Source: Orthonyx spaldingii
Taxonomy: Eukaryota > Chordata > Aves > Passeriformes > Orthonychidae
Direction of reading: 5' to 3'
DNA: 64,000 nt
NCBI GenBank assembly: GCA_013397795.1
Contig: VZTJ01000246.1
Location: 62,001 to 126,000, forward strand
Shown here: positions 42,801 through 52,498 of the stretch, piece after piece
How the letters are laid out: every line of letters starts with the position of its first letter
Position numbering within the stretch: the stretch's first letter is position 1
Translations under genes and position numbers: made by a program
The notes under the pieces: generated by a model
Told to the model about the DNA's origin: nothing
Seen by the model: only the letters and a program-made list of their open reading frames with translations
The model's database searches: none

Positions 42801-43965
42801 TCTGCTGGCAACTGGATCACTGCTATTCCTACCTCAGTGCTGCATGAAATAATTGTATTTAATCAAATTAAAATTTTTCATTTGCAGCCCCATAGAAATA
42901 AAAATCATGTTCCACTAAGCATTTGCAATTAGCAATGAATTATGTAAAACAAATTCATTACCTTCCACATCAGGATCTCCAAATGGATTTAATTCTGTCG
43001 TGTCAGGATCACCAAAAGGGTTCGTGCTAGAGTTGGCCAGGTCTTGCTCCCCTTCATCCAGAAAATTAAGCTTATTGATAAGCTCTACAAACAAATTGGA
43101 ATATTGTTTTAAAATAAATACAAACTGTTCATCCAACATATCTGAAGCTCAAAATGCCCCATGTCAACAGTCCCTCGAAACACTGCACCAGGGTATGGCA
43201 CAAACTGCACGACTAGGTTAACACAGTCCAGTAAGTACACCAACAAAGGGGAAAAAAAAAGTGAAATGAATGAAACGTCTATTTGCTGGTCACAACATTA
43301 CATAACAGAAACGACTACTAAGAAAGCCTTCTCTTGTCTTCATTAAATAAATGTTGCAGAACATCTTACAAGCTAAATACAGTGATTTTGGTTGTTTACC
43401 TACATGTTAACTATCAGCAGGAAATTTTAATTCTTGGATGTAACGTGCACATAAAAGCAGAGAGGAGACACTTTGTAATTTTAAAAAGGTCAAGTATTAC
43501 TGACTACACAACTAAAGTTTTAAGCTTAGGGTCTGGTGGTTTCTTTTCCTTTTTTTAATTTTTTTTCTGTCTTGTTCATTATCAGATGACAACGGAGCTG
43601 TAGAGGAGACAGGCTCTTTCTCTATCATGTTGTTACCTGTTGGATGCACTACAAATTACTGAGAGTCATGCTGGGTGGAAGCACAGAGATAAAACTGACA
43701 GCTGAATACAGGCAGGAGTCAAAAGGTAATGGGTCACAGTAAATACAATCAGAAACAGAAAGAAAGGATGAAAGCTCATAGACCTTCAGAGGAACTGGCT
43801 GATTTAGCTGAAGGCATATTTGCTCGCTTTATGCAGTCATCTTGATCTTCATCTAAGCTGCTCAGAGCATTCAACTGGTTTACAATTTCTGTAAATAGAA
43901 GCCAGTCAAGACAAATGTAAGGCAAGGGCATTTAATGAAACAGAAGTGGAACAAACACTGTTACC

Positions 43966-44009
<44 letters not shown>

Positions 44010-47000
44010 AGGGTAAAAGAATAGATTTAGAATGAGTCCTTAACATTATATAACTATAGCAAAGTACTTGTGTAGGTGCTTCAGTGAAAATTTCACATGA
44101 AACCCAGTTAACAAGACATAAACAAAACCTAGCCAGATTAATGGTGTCAGCAACAGTAGTTAGTTTTATGAGGACAAGTATGCACATCAGTTGAAAATTT
44201 AGATAGATGTACTAGATATAAAGACTTTTCCTGCTCATGAATAAAACCTGAATATTAAAATATTGTCGATCAACACAAAACAGGCCCAAAACAATTTATC
44301 TCCCTCCCAAGCCCTTAAGGCTACAGAAGACTAACCTATACAACATGCATTTTAAATACTTTTTTATTTATATACACACTCTGATAATTGAACATTTACA
44401 ATTAATCGTCATTACATTTGGATCTATGACAAGCTGAATTTACCTAAATAGTTCTAACATATATGATCAGTGTTGCATCAGGAGAATGCAAACTGAATGT
44501 ATACATGGGTTGAATTTTGATTCTCACGCTATGCAAGTAACACCTTGCTGTGTGTTAAAATCCTATTTCACCTTCTGTCCATAGTGGAAAGCTCTGAATT
44601 GCCATGAACTAGTAATTTAAAAAATGTGTTAATGTTTATTTCTAGTCAAGATGGGGATGCCTCCATAATTCTCGAAGGAAAGAAACAAAAAACAACTAGG
44701 TCTTAGTGGCTTCTGGTCCAACGGGAAAAATTCCTCTCTGCTCCCCGCTAACACAGTCCTATCCACAGCATCTGACAAATGGAGCTTCTGTAGTAATGGG
44801 GATTGAGCCTGGGGCACCTCTGAGAGACCTCAGCACAAGTTTCTGTGGAGAGGGGACAGCCTTCCTCATCCTTCCAGATGACAAACAGGCAAGAGAAACC
44901 TGTGCAGGAGAGATTATCCTGCTTGTTGAATATTGCAGCCCCACCAACAGCCTTTTTCATCTCCTGTCTTTTCCCAATGAAATAAATGGATGATGTCTTG
45001 TGGTGTCACCAGTGAAGCTAAAGCTTCATGCCAGTCATTCTTGTATTTCCTTTAAACTTCAATTTATTGTGTACACCAGAAGTTACCTCACAGAAACACT
45101 TTTAGTGTACTGCTGTTTTGAACTCTTTTAGTTTGCTGCTTTCCCCCAAGCTGCTCAGAGGCACCTGGCTTTTGTTTGGGAGAGCAAAAGTTTGTCTTTA
45201 TTCAATGAACTAGTTTTAGGGAGCAAGATATCAAAGGGTGGTAAAAATTGAGTATCTTGACTGTCCCAACTCACGTTGGTAATCATGGCCAGCAAGAACT
45301 TCCTAGTCAGGGGGGTTTTTTCATGCTTTTTCATAACTGACACACTGACAGCACTCCTAATTTCATGCCTTCACAGATAGCACAAAGAACCTGAAGCCCA
45401 AAGCGGTCCAGAACCTGATAATATTTCTGTCATATTGATAAAAACTTCTTTGCCAAACTTAAACTGCTTTGCAAAGACATGCCAATCTGCAAACTACCAG
45501 GTAAAATTACCTACTCTGCCAATATCTATTGTACATCCTAAATGCTGACAGTGACAAACCCCCAGCAGAATTCCTCTGTAATGCACCTCCCAACTGATCC
45601 TGACCTTAAAGCATAAATCTACTTACATAGGATTACACTTATATCTATGTAGAGTTAACTTAACAATCCTCACTTCCTTATTTTTAGCTCCAACAAACAA
45701 GACTATTATCCTAAAAAATAACACCAAAACTGACCTTTTCAAGATAAAACCATACATACACCTGAGAGATCTGCATACCATAATACTATCTTCTGGGAAT
45801 TTTTAAGACTCGAGATAGACAATGGAACATACCTTCCTGTAATCAAATAAAACAGAGCTGACCTCATAAAACAGCAGTACTAGCGAATTAGTAGTTTAAA
45901 ACGGGCTCAGATGCTGACATGATTTATAATTTATGATGTCAGCACGTGAAAAAAAAAACCCTAAAACAATTACAATTCAGTTTTTATTGTCAGAAAATAA
46001 CAAATTAAGTTCAGGGCTTTAAAAAGAGGGAGTTCTTTGATGTGGTCTGAATCACCTGGTCCTATCTGCCAACCTAAACACCCATATGCACTACAATGTT
46101 TCTCATTACAATATTAAATGGTTTATGTCATATTTTGGAGTATGGAAATGGTAGGTTGGAGATTTATATCCTATATTATCTTTTATAAATCTCATTATCT
46201 ACAAACATACATTAGCTTGTTCTACAAGTATGTCACATAAATCACTGACTTGGGTTTTGGGGTTTTTTTCATTCTTCTCTTTCTCTTTTTTTTTTTTTCC
46301 CCCAAGCTGCTTAGTGATCCTGACAAAAAAAAGAGTAAATGCACCAGAAGTTTTCAGGAGAGATATGGTTTTGCAAATTGCAAAAAAAGGGTTACACATA
46401 TTGTTATCCAGAAGCCTGCTCTTGAAACGTGCTGGGATTCAGACTCCTGCAATAGGTAGCACATGGGCACGTTGCTGATTCCATGTGGTGCCCCAGGACA
46501 GCCACTGTGCTCCTGGGTGGATGGAGCAGGAGGCAGCTATTAACTTCAGCATGAGGTTCTAAGTAGCAATTAAAACATTAAGAGAAGCAACATATTTATT
46601 ACTGCCCTGTTCGTGAGTTATGAGGCACATTTTCTTTAAGTACGTTGGGATGCCTTGTGTTCCACTGAAGACTAAGGACAGGGTAACTCTGGGAGGTTTA
46701 AATCCATGTATATTGACAGTGTAGAAACAAAATATTTGAAACTTAATTCATGGCAACAAGCAATTTTCAACTTCATACAGGACAGTCGGGGGAGATACAG
46801 CTTTTACACATGAAAAAATTCAACAAGAAATACTGGGAAGGAAGAGGGGGAAAGCCTGAGATGGAGGAAGGTTTCTTTAAGTGAAAGTAGTGCTTGGAAT
46901 GGAAAACATCTTTCAGTGTGGTCAATTGTATAGCAACAGTTCCATGCTGACCACCCCAAATTCCACAGTGCTTTTGAGGTCGGTCAGTATTGCACCACCT

Positions 47001-50000
47001 ACTTCACAGCTGAAGAAACAGAGGCACAGATACCTACTCAAAGTTAGGCAACACATCAAGGAAGAGAAGCAGCATTTCCTAACTCACCTGCACCATCTAG
47101 AGCCCCACACAGTAGAGCTTCCTTGTTCTCCCAGCAGTGGATATACATGTTCATCTATGAAACTAACTTTGGGCACAATGAAAACTTTTCAGCCATCAAG
47201 TCATCTCTGACTTCTGTGAGAAAACCTTGAGTCAAAGGTAGGAGAACAATCCCTCCTTCTTTGAAACTTACACTTTACTTTGTCCAAGCCCAATTACAAA
47301 CATGAAGTGTGTCATGCTCCCATGGTTCCCGTGAGGTGTTACAGGCAGTATCCCCATTTTACAGTTGGGAAAACAGGCGCACTGAGGTGAGGGATTTGCC
47401 GCAGGGCACTCTGAGTCAGTGAAGCATTCCAGCTCCTCAGCTGCCAACACCCCACATGGCACAAGAGGAGAAAATGTTGGTAGCAGCAAGCTTTCAAAAG
47501 GGTTATGTAACTTCCTCAATTAACTTTATGGTATTCTGTGAACACTATTTTTGAAAGAGTTCTTCACTAAATCAGTTTTGTTGCATTTCCTTCTTTCTAA
47601 AATTTTTCCTGCTTTTCTACAATGATTCCTACCTCTTTCTCCCTTGCTTCCTCAGCTCTTCTCCTAGCTTTCCCCATTCATTATATTTATTACAGGAGTC
47701 ACTGCAACTGCCAATGAAATCAATCTTTAACACATGTTGAAACAGATACTTTACATCTTATTTATTAATGTTTACTTACTGCCCCATGTTTTATGTTCTC
47801 CCATTTGCTTGGGAAACTGCATGCACTCATTCCCCTTCATCATCCCTCTCCTTCTCAAAGGCAGGAAAAGCAGGCCAGGCTCACAAAGCAACTCAGCTGT
47901 TGTAGCCAACATAAGAAGAAAAACTCCAATGCTGACCTTCCCCACGTCATGATTCATCTACAAAAAGACCAACCCAACGCTCCTATCTTGTATCGTTAGA
48001 AAACAGTATCAGAACAGGCTGAGCAACGCACAGAAATTGTGTATTCCAGAAGTATTTATTACTTCTGCCTTTCAAGGAGGTATTGTTTGCTTAGAACAGA
48101 TAATTTTGGCCTTTGCAATAGCAGATGGAAAAGTTGAAATTACTCTAAAACAACTTGAGCAAGGATCTTGTGTTGCACATCAGCCAGCTCACTCTTCCCA
48201 TCTATCTCCAGGGAAGTTCATACCCAAAGGATAGTAGACAGCCTAGTCTGACCTACATCAGATTTTTGCTTGTTTAGGAATAATTTGTAGCCTTGTTGAA
48301 CGCCGCAAAATCAAGGGAGTTGAGAAGTAAGATCTGATGCTTTTCACCTACTGCCCTTCTGCATATGGGTTTTCCGTAGTCCTCAAGTCCAGTACATAGG
48401 CAGATCTTAATAAAACCCTTGTGCACAGTAGTTTCTACAGACTGTATATTACCTCTCCTAAATTTGGCCTTCTCTGTGATTATCCAATGGCCTGGTGAAC
48501 ACGTCAGGTTTTGTTTGATGTTGTGATCTGATTTATTCTGGTTACACTGGGAAAGAAGTCAGTGTGACCAGACTGGTATATCTCTGCTCCCTGACCAAGA
48601 ATACATTATCTTGGTTTCTCAGATATTTCAGTTCAGACTTTCCAATGTGCTTTGTGCCAGACACATACAGCATAAGTAGAGATTTGGCCAGGGTAAAAAA
48701 ATGCTAAATTGAATATGTAAAGCATACAGAGAATGCATTTTCATCCTTTCACAACACTAAATGTACCTAAGTAATAACTTCTTCAGGCTGAGCGTTTTGA
48801 TTGCAATGAAAGCTCAGAAAGAAGTGATTAAAGTAGTGTTTCATAACATTGAACCAAGGTTCCTCTGAATTTTCAAGAACAGATTTGACAATTCACTTCT
48901 ACGCTTGAGATGCTCTTTCCCCACTTTGGAGAAGGATCCCTTTATTTCAGACATTTTGAAAGAGGACTGGAAGTTATGAAGTCTGGTACCATTAGACCAT
49001 TAGTTAATTTTCTTTTCCTGGTTCTTTACACAAAGAGTTCCTACAGAACTCATCTGGAGCAGTACTACATACTGATCTCTACCTCAACCATTTAATATCA
49101 TCTCTTCCTGATCTGACTTGCCTGGATTAGTTCAGCTATCCTGGACACACTAACCATTTTCATCAGCAATTCAAATTCAGTCACACTATATCACTTCAAA
49201 CAACTTCACTATCAAATTCGTTAAAGTCCTTTACCAGCCTCCCAATTTCTTTTCCATGAAACACCCCCACCCAAAAGACAGCAATATGCTGCCTAGAATT
49301 GCCATTTTATTGAGCTGAACCTCAGCATCTGCCCATGGCACAACTCATTGCGCAGTTATTCTCACAAATTGCCTTCTTTATTTCACTTGAGCCTCTCCTC
49401 TTGCCTCCTCGCTCTCTGACCCTTTCCCTCTGCTTTTTCTGCTCCTCTGTTCACACTGGTTCTCTGCTTCCCTAAAATGCCACCTACTTAGTGCATTCTC
49501 TCCTAAAAACAGGGCACACAGACACAAATCAGTGCTCTTGAATTCACAAATATTAAACTTTGTTGAGTTATGGATAGGTTCCTCTTCAGTCGAGCTATCC
49601 TAAATATTGTTTTGGTTGTTAGGATTTTTTTTAAAGTGAAATAAAAATACAGCATAAGGATAAAAACCATGAGACAATTAGCACAGGGAACTATATTTTA
49701 CCATGCCTGTGGCAAAACCAACCTGTAATTTTTGCAGCCTTTTCCTCTTGATTCACTCTGTTTTCTTCATCTTCTTCATTGTCTTCCTCAAAATCATCTA
49801 GGTTACCAATATCAGCTTGTTTCATACTCATCAAACTAGCCAGGCTTTGCATGTCTTCATCCCTAAATAACAAACATTATACCAAGCATTAAAATGCAGC
49901 TTGTTAATACTACATCTGATATTACTGCATTCTTAAAAATTCCTTAAATATTTTGATGCTTTCTTCAGGGAGGTCTATGATCTCAGATATAGTGAAAGAA

Positions 50001-51923
50001 CAAAATTAATACATTCATAAATATATATCAGTTTCTGAAGGGAAAGTTTTAAATTAACAAAATTGTAAAGGGTAAAAAAAATATTGCTTTGCATCAAGAG
50101 TTAACAACTGCTTCCTAAAATTTTAAAACAGCCCAGAAAGGCTGGTAAATGCTTGCCTGGTCTGCTTTGGTTAAAGTGAAAATTCTTGGCCAGACCTACT
50201 GCATGCAATACCTATCACTACATTCATTTATAACTCCTGATGCTGTTACGGAAATTAAAAGCCCTTTTCTAAATATCTGATATCATTAACAAGAAAAAAA
50301 ATTAGTAAGGCAGTGTCTATTTACACATACTGGAAACCAATGCTTTCACAAAGAGCAGGTTTTTTTCAGATCCCTTGTTCAGGGCACTATGAAAGCCCTG
50401 TCAATAACTTAGAATCTACCTGACTTAACAGTCTTCAGTCTGAAACCTATCAATTTCAATGGGAAGAAGGTACATGCAAACCTAAATGCATCAGTTTTTA
50501 CAAATTATGGCCTCAAAACCCAGTAACAGTATACTATAGATATTTACTGTATAGGTCATGGATGCTGGGTTTTCCAAAAAAGTTAAAAAGCTTATCAGCT
50601 ACTGACTTTTTCCATTCTCACTTTCAGCTGCATTTTAACCATGTCAAATCACAGGTAAGTACTTAAAAATATCATTCTTATACAGTATGCCAAGATTTGG
50701 TTCACAACAGGTTAATCAGAGAGGGGAAACAGCAAAAGTAATTAATAGTAACATATGCATCTGTGGCTTTCAAAGCATGAAGATAAAAAACATTTTTGTG
50801 TCAAAATGTTTTAACATGGCAGCCTGGAAAGCTGTTCATGCAACATTTTTTTGGGCACTTGTATTGCAGTGGGTAATGTCTACAAATGCATACAGAATAG
50901 GGAAAGCTAGAAGTAAAATGTTAAGTCTTTTGGAGAGAAAAAGAAAATTTAGGAAGAGGTAGAAGAACCATTAGAGCAGTAGTTTCCCCATCTACTTCTT
51001 TTAGTTCTGCCATTCTCACATTGCTATACTATAGAGACAGAAAGGAAAAACAAAACTACCCTAGGTGAAACCAGGACTGTGACAGACAATCCATTCTCCA
51101 GCCACATGCATATCCAACATCTGGAATCTGACAGAAATTTCAGGAGCGGTTACAGCATCTACAAAAACCATCTGTATCCTCTGCCCTCCAAAGGCCATTG
51201 AAATAAGGAACAGAACCAAGTGAGTGAGTCAAGGGAGTGGTAATCAGTGCCCAACAGAACTCTTTCCACAGGACATTCTCGTGCTCAACCCAAAATCTTA
51301 ACTCTGACTCCACCCTTCCTCACCTTCCAACTGGCTTTGTCCTTATTTGTCCTATATTTGTCCTATTATTCTTTGTGAAATAATAGTGGGCTCCCTTGAG
51401 GTTTGCCAAGGGTATTGTTGGATGAACACACACATGCACGTAAACATACACTCCTACTGATTTCAGACCTGTAGATACTTTTAAGATGTCATTATTTAAA
51501 ATGTCTGTAAGAGTAGAGCACAAGTCATTTGTGTCCAAAGAACACAAGGTTGAAATCAGAGTAAGAAACAACTTTTACTCAGTTAAGAAACCAAGTATGG
51601 CAGGAATGATAGGTATGCTGAAGGATACTCTGAAATTCCACCATTCTATACAGAAAGAGCTCTTTATCCAAAGAATTCTTTGAAAAGCAACACAAAGAAG
51701 GCTATCTAGTTTAAAAAAAATCCCAACAGACAACAACTTACGTGGCTTTTCCTTCCCTCAGGAAAATACAAGATAAGGAGAACTGTAGTGTGGCAGACAC
51801 CACTTTCTTAGACAAAGGCTTGAATTTTAACCTGACATCTGTTTGTGTAGGCATGGGGCTGGCATATTGCTTCATGTTGATGCTGCTGGTGGCAAGTGCT
51901 TTTCTACGTCCAGAAGGAGATTC
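799..51923 (-). CDS. EHBP1: EHBP1, EH domain binding protein 1 (partial, 8 internal exons)
   Basis: EHBP1 is a cytoplasmic adaptor that couples EHD1/EHD2 and Rab8/Rab10-dependent endocytic recycling to actin. It has an N-terminal C2 domain, NPF motifs that bind EH domains, a central CH domain and a C-terminal Rab-binding coiled coil. Visible here are the C-terminal half of the C2 domain, an acidic linker, five NPF-type positions and the first half of the CH domain ([17 protein letters not shown], then [20 protein letters not shown]). The eight exons total 1215 nt (405 codons), with consensus AG/GT borders and matching phases at all seven internal junctions. The start-codon exons (right of 64000) and everything after the CH-domain start (left of 1) are missing. 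Identity rests on recognising the family sequence; I found no lesion. The name is very secure and exon borders are good to the base. Confidence 0.96.
848..1475 (-). other. EHBP1: EHBP1 intron, 628 nt
   Basis: Short intron between the two CH-domain exons, bounded by GTAAGTTG and ccctcag. It contains a TAAA tetranucleotide run (1009-1030). Nothing else recognised. Confidence 0.93.
1009..1030. repeat. (TAAA)n simple repeat
   Basis: About five tandem tetranucleotide units within the 628-nt intron. Confidence 0.95.
1476..1654 (-). CDS. EHBP1: EHBP1 exon: start of calponin-homology domain
   Basis: 179 nt, phase 0 to 2. The acceptor is preceded by an uninterrupted 15-T polypyrimidine run and the donor is GTAAGTTG. 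It reads [20 protein letters not shown], then the CH-domain signature [31 protein letters not shown] and FRPDL. The CH domain links the protein to actin. It follows directly in frame from the SSSPK end of the exon 26 kb away. Confidence 0.96.
1662..1676. repeat. A15 homopolymer (T15 on the EHBP1 strand)
   Basis: It lies 8 bases beyond the CH-domain exon and forms its polypyrimidine tract. Confidence 0.97.
4205..4222. repeat. (TG)9 microsatellite
   Basis: Nine uninterrupted TG units in the 26-kb intron. Confidence 0.98.
9470..10340 (+). mobile_element. Decayed CR1-type LINE, 3' half
   Basis: The sequence follows the 3' coding part of the sauropsid CR1 family as I know it: the region around ttcaataggtacaagtg, then ggatgtgggggaaacag, aacataaagtcaacaac, caaacatcgtactgagatg and gcttgcaagacacagactg. 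After a diverged stretch, a tail resembles the CR1 terminal coding part (attggaagtctttaacaac, 10298-10330). Many indels and substitutions mark it as ancient and inactive. Edges are approximate. Confidence 0.68.
10144..10261. repeat. Short direct duplication around a single N
   Basis: 10144-10209 and 10212-10261 are the same sequence apart from one substitution and an insertion of about 16 bases in the first copy. The single N at 10210 lies between them. This has the same pattern as the 29191 join. Confidence 0.9.
13665..13688. repeat. Perfect inverted repeat, 11-bp arms
   Basis: TAGATTCCACT, a 2-base spacer GT, then its exact reverse complement. It sits in unique intronic sequence. Confidence 0.97.
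14621..14640. repeat. Perfect 20-bp palindrome
   Basis: ACATTTTTTT followed by its reverse complement. Low complexity makes chance origin plausible. Confidence 0.95.
18329..18348. repeat. C13-T7 homopolymer pair
   Basis: Thirteen C followed by seven T. The length is likely unreliable in the assembly. Confidence 0.95.
22477..22522. other. Assembly gap (46 N)
   Basis: A run of 46 N directly follows a 14-T homopolymer, so the gap probably arose at the low-complexity tract. It lies within the 26-kb EHBP1 intron, and the flanking sequence is unremarkable. Confidence 1.
27730..27913 (-). CDS. EHBP1: EHBP1 exon: last NPF motif and Pro/Lys-rich linker
   Basis: 184 nt, phase 2 to 0, acceptor tttaattag and donor GTAAGCC. 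It opens with [19 protein letters not shown], continues with a basic proline-rich stretch ([16 protein letters not shown]) and ends SRELSSSPK. This is the fast-evolving linker between the NPF region and the CH domain. Confidence 0.95.
28559..29190. repeat. Direct repeat copy 1 (632 bp)
   Basis: Nearly identical to 29373-30004 at a constant offset of 814 bases, with about a dozen substitutions and no indel. It ends exactly at the single N at 29191. Confidence 0.97.
29192..29372. other. GC-rich orphan segment between the two repeat copies
   Basis: 181 bp rich in CpG and CTG, strikingly unlike the AT-rich introns on both sides. It starts directly after a single N and stops where copy 2 begins. 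It looks like a piece of 5' UTR or CpG-island DNA from elsewhere, or a chimeric contig end. I see no convincing reading frame. Confidence 0.7.
29373..30004. repeat. Direct repeat copy 2 (632 bp)
   Basis: Second copy of 28559-29190. Most differences fall in its first half; the last 300 bases differ at one site. The sequence continues normally after 30004, so this copy is the one joined to the right-hand contig. Confidence 0.97.
31965..32105 (+). mobile_element. Possible MIR-like fragment
   Basis: Sequence ctgcactgaggctaagtacc, then aggattacagtgagagtctg and tggagtcagagttcagctcc, resembles the second half of the MIR core. Divergence is high, so the call is tentative. Confidence 0.4.
32524..32850 (+). 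mobile_element. Decayed CR1-type LINE 3' fragment
   Basis: It begins tggtccagagacgggcggtg and continues with atgaagagacttctgtatga, agagagattgaaaaagtta and, about 200 bases on, cttgtggaactctctgccac. This matches the order of conserved blocks in the CR1 reverse-transcriptase C-terminal region. It is internally shortened and lacks the terminal octamer repeats. Confidence 0.72.
34883..35135 (-). CDS. EHBP1: EHBP1 exon: third and fourth NPF positions
   Basis: 253 nt, phase 1 to 2, acceptor atttggtag and donor GTAAGTATG. It contains [34 protein letters not shown] and the conserved block [13 protein letters not shown] before an acidic end (EEEELD). The first of the two motifs is SPF rather than NPF, so this copy of the EH-binding site is altered (see findings). 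Confidence 0.96.
35136..42961 (-). other. EHBP1: EHBP1 intron, about 7.8 kb
   Basis: Intron between the third/fourth NPF-position exon and the first NPF exon. A 16-bp perfect palindrome lies at 37069-37084. Otherwise unique AT-rich sequence in which I recognise nothing. Confidence 0.9.
37069..37084. repeat. Perfect 16-bp palindrome
   Basis: TACTGTATATACAGTA in the 7.8-kb intron. No functional context seen. Confidence 0.95.
42962..43084 (-). CDS. EHBP1: EHBP1 exon: first two NPF motifs
   Basis: 123 nt, phase 1 to 1, acceptor gtttgtag and donor GTAATGAA. It reads [19 protein letters not shown], then two EH-binding repeats, [11 protein letters not shown] and NPFGDPDVE. Asn-Pro-Phe tripeptides followed by acidic residues are the standard ligand of EHD-family EH domains. 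Confidence 0.96.
43085..43783 (-). other. EHBP1: EHBP1 intron, 699 nt
   Basis: Short intron between the 35-codon cassette exon and the first NPF exon. A pyrimidine/poly-T patch lies near 43540-43570. No other feature. Confidence 0.93.
43784..43888 (-). CDS. EHBP1: EHBP1 exon: 35-codon symmetric cassette
   Basis: 105 nt, phase 1 to 1, acceptor tatttacag and donor GTCTATGAG. It encodes [17 protein letters not shown], then a Ser-rich stretch ending SASSSE. Because both borders are phase 1, skipping it removes exactly 35 residues without a frameshift. That size equals the difference between the long and short human isoforms as I remember them. The gtctat donor is weaker than its neighbours, which would suit regulated inclusion. 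Confidence 0.95.
43970..43999. repeat. (GA)15 microsatellite
   Basis: Perfect GA repeat about 80 bases upstream of the acceptor of the 35-codon cassette exon. It reads as a pure pyrimidine (CT) tract on the gene strand. Confidence 0.98.
46985..47110 (+). mobile_element. MIR-like SINE fragment
   Basis: It contains ctgaagaaacagaggcacag followed by a diverged aagttaggcaacacatcaag, matching the order of the MIR core. The copy is very old and strongly diverged. Confidence 0.5.
47330..47460 (+). mobile_element. MIR-like SINE fragment
   Basis: It contains gtatccccattttacagttg, a gcgcactgaggtgagggatt segment and cagggcactctgagtcagtg, closely following the MIR core consensus (ccccattttacag ... ctgaggc ... 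gtcagtgg). It is better preserved than the copy 340 bp upstream. Confidence 0.65.
49723..49862 (-). CDS. EHBP1: EHBP1 exon: acidic linker after C2
   Basis: 140 nt, phase 2 to 1, acceptor gttatttag and donor GTTGGT. It reads [20 protein letters not shown], then a strongly acidic run ([13 protein letters not shown]), then [11 protein letters not shown]. The segment is characteristic of EHBP1 and nearly unchanged from the mammalian protein as I recall it. Confidence 0.96.
49863..51741 (-). other. EHBP1: EHBP1 intron, about 1.9 kb
   Basis: Intron between the C2-end exon and the acidic-linker exon. Unique sequence; nothing recognised. Confidence 0.92.
51742..51923 (-). CDS. EHBP1: EHBP1 exon: end of N-terminal C2 domain
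   Basis: 182 nt, phase 0 to 2. The acceptor is ctttcag and the donor GTAAGTTG. It begins [14 protein letters not shown] and ends [13 protein letters not shown], corresponding to roughly residues 100-160 of EHBP1. These are the last beta-strands of the C2 (NT-C2) membrane-binding domain. The preceding EHBP1 exon, which should end in an acidic segment around EEFEDKEWTF, was not found anywhere up to 64000. Confidence 0.95.
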
Positions 51924-52270
51924 CTGAAAGCAAAAGGAAAAAAAGGTAATGTAAATGGTGCTGTTACACTAAAACCTGCACGTGCACAAAACAAAAAATA
52001 CACTTATTGAATCTGTAGGGGGTTTTTGTTTTTGTTCTTTTTTTTCAAAAAATCACTATGGCCTTGTCAAACGACAGAAAACTGTTTCTTAAACTACGTC
52101 AGTCACTAACGGTAGTGGAGCTTTGAAGATTTTCTTAGTGCAATTGAAAAAAAAAAAGATTGTCCATTGTGATTAGCGGTATTCCATACGACATCTAGGA
52201 TGTCTTTAATGGCTTGAGCCTTGAAGCAGATCCACAGCAGACATCCAGTTAAACTGCTGGGAATGTATTT
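51924..52270 (-). other. Spacer: EHBP1 intron and 3' UTR of nested gene
   Basis: 347 bases between the EHBP1 C2 exon and the stop codon of the nested gene. On the minus strand it first carries a presumed short 3' UTR with ATTAAA (52205-52210), then an A/T-rich stretch running into the EHBP1 acceptor. Confidence 0.7.
52205..52210 (-). terminator. ATTAAA polyadenylation signal of the nested gene
   Basis: On the minus strand ATTAAA occurs 60 nt after the stop codon, the second most common vertebrate poly(A) hexamer. A T-rich stretch follows further downstream on the minus strand (52148-52160). This is consistent with a short 3' UTR but unproven. Confidence 0.5.
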
Positions 52271-52498
52271 CTATTTCTTCTCACAGCAAACCGGACTAGT
52301 TTTGTCCAAACTTGGATAGTTCTGGACTGGAACTTCCAGCCTACGGAAGATGTGTTCCAACCATGCATGTATTTCTTTATATAATGGTATGAGGTCATCT
52401 AGTTTGTGCTCCATGCTCAAATATAATACCTGACTATTTTTCAGAGCAGTAGCTCTTCTCATCAGTGTTGTACATGCATTATCAAGAGTGACAGGTTT
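52271..52498 (-). CDS. Nested gene terminal exon j (75 codons and stop)
   Basis: Acceptor tcaacttccatttcag, phase 0, then KPVTLDNACTTLMRRATALK, a long amphipathic helical stretch (about MEHKLDDLIPLYKEIHAWLE) and a polar tail ending VCCEKK before TAG. Upstream of the AG the sequence looks intronic, which argues against a processed retrocopy. Confidence 0.78.
   Translation of the reverse strand, partial: KPVTLDNACTTLMRRATALKNSQVLYLSMEHKLDDLIPLYKEIHAWLEHIFRRLEVPVQNYPSLDKTSPVCCEKK

Larger units (their letters stand above)
43889..49722 (-). other. EHBP1: EHBP1 intron, about 5.8 kb
   Basis: Intron carrying a GA microsatellite (43970-43999) and two MIR-like fragments (46985-47110, 47330-47460). 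No exon seen. Confidence 0.9.

Noticed and set aside
43906..44187. 93-codon minus-strand open frame with a run of Ser-Leu
   Set aside because: The Ser-Leu run is only the translated (GA)n microsatellite; no gene.
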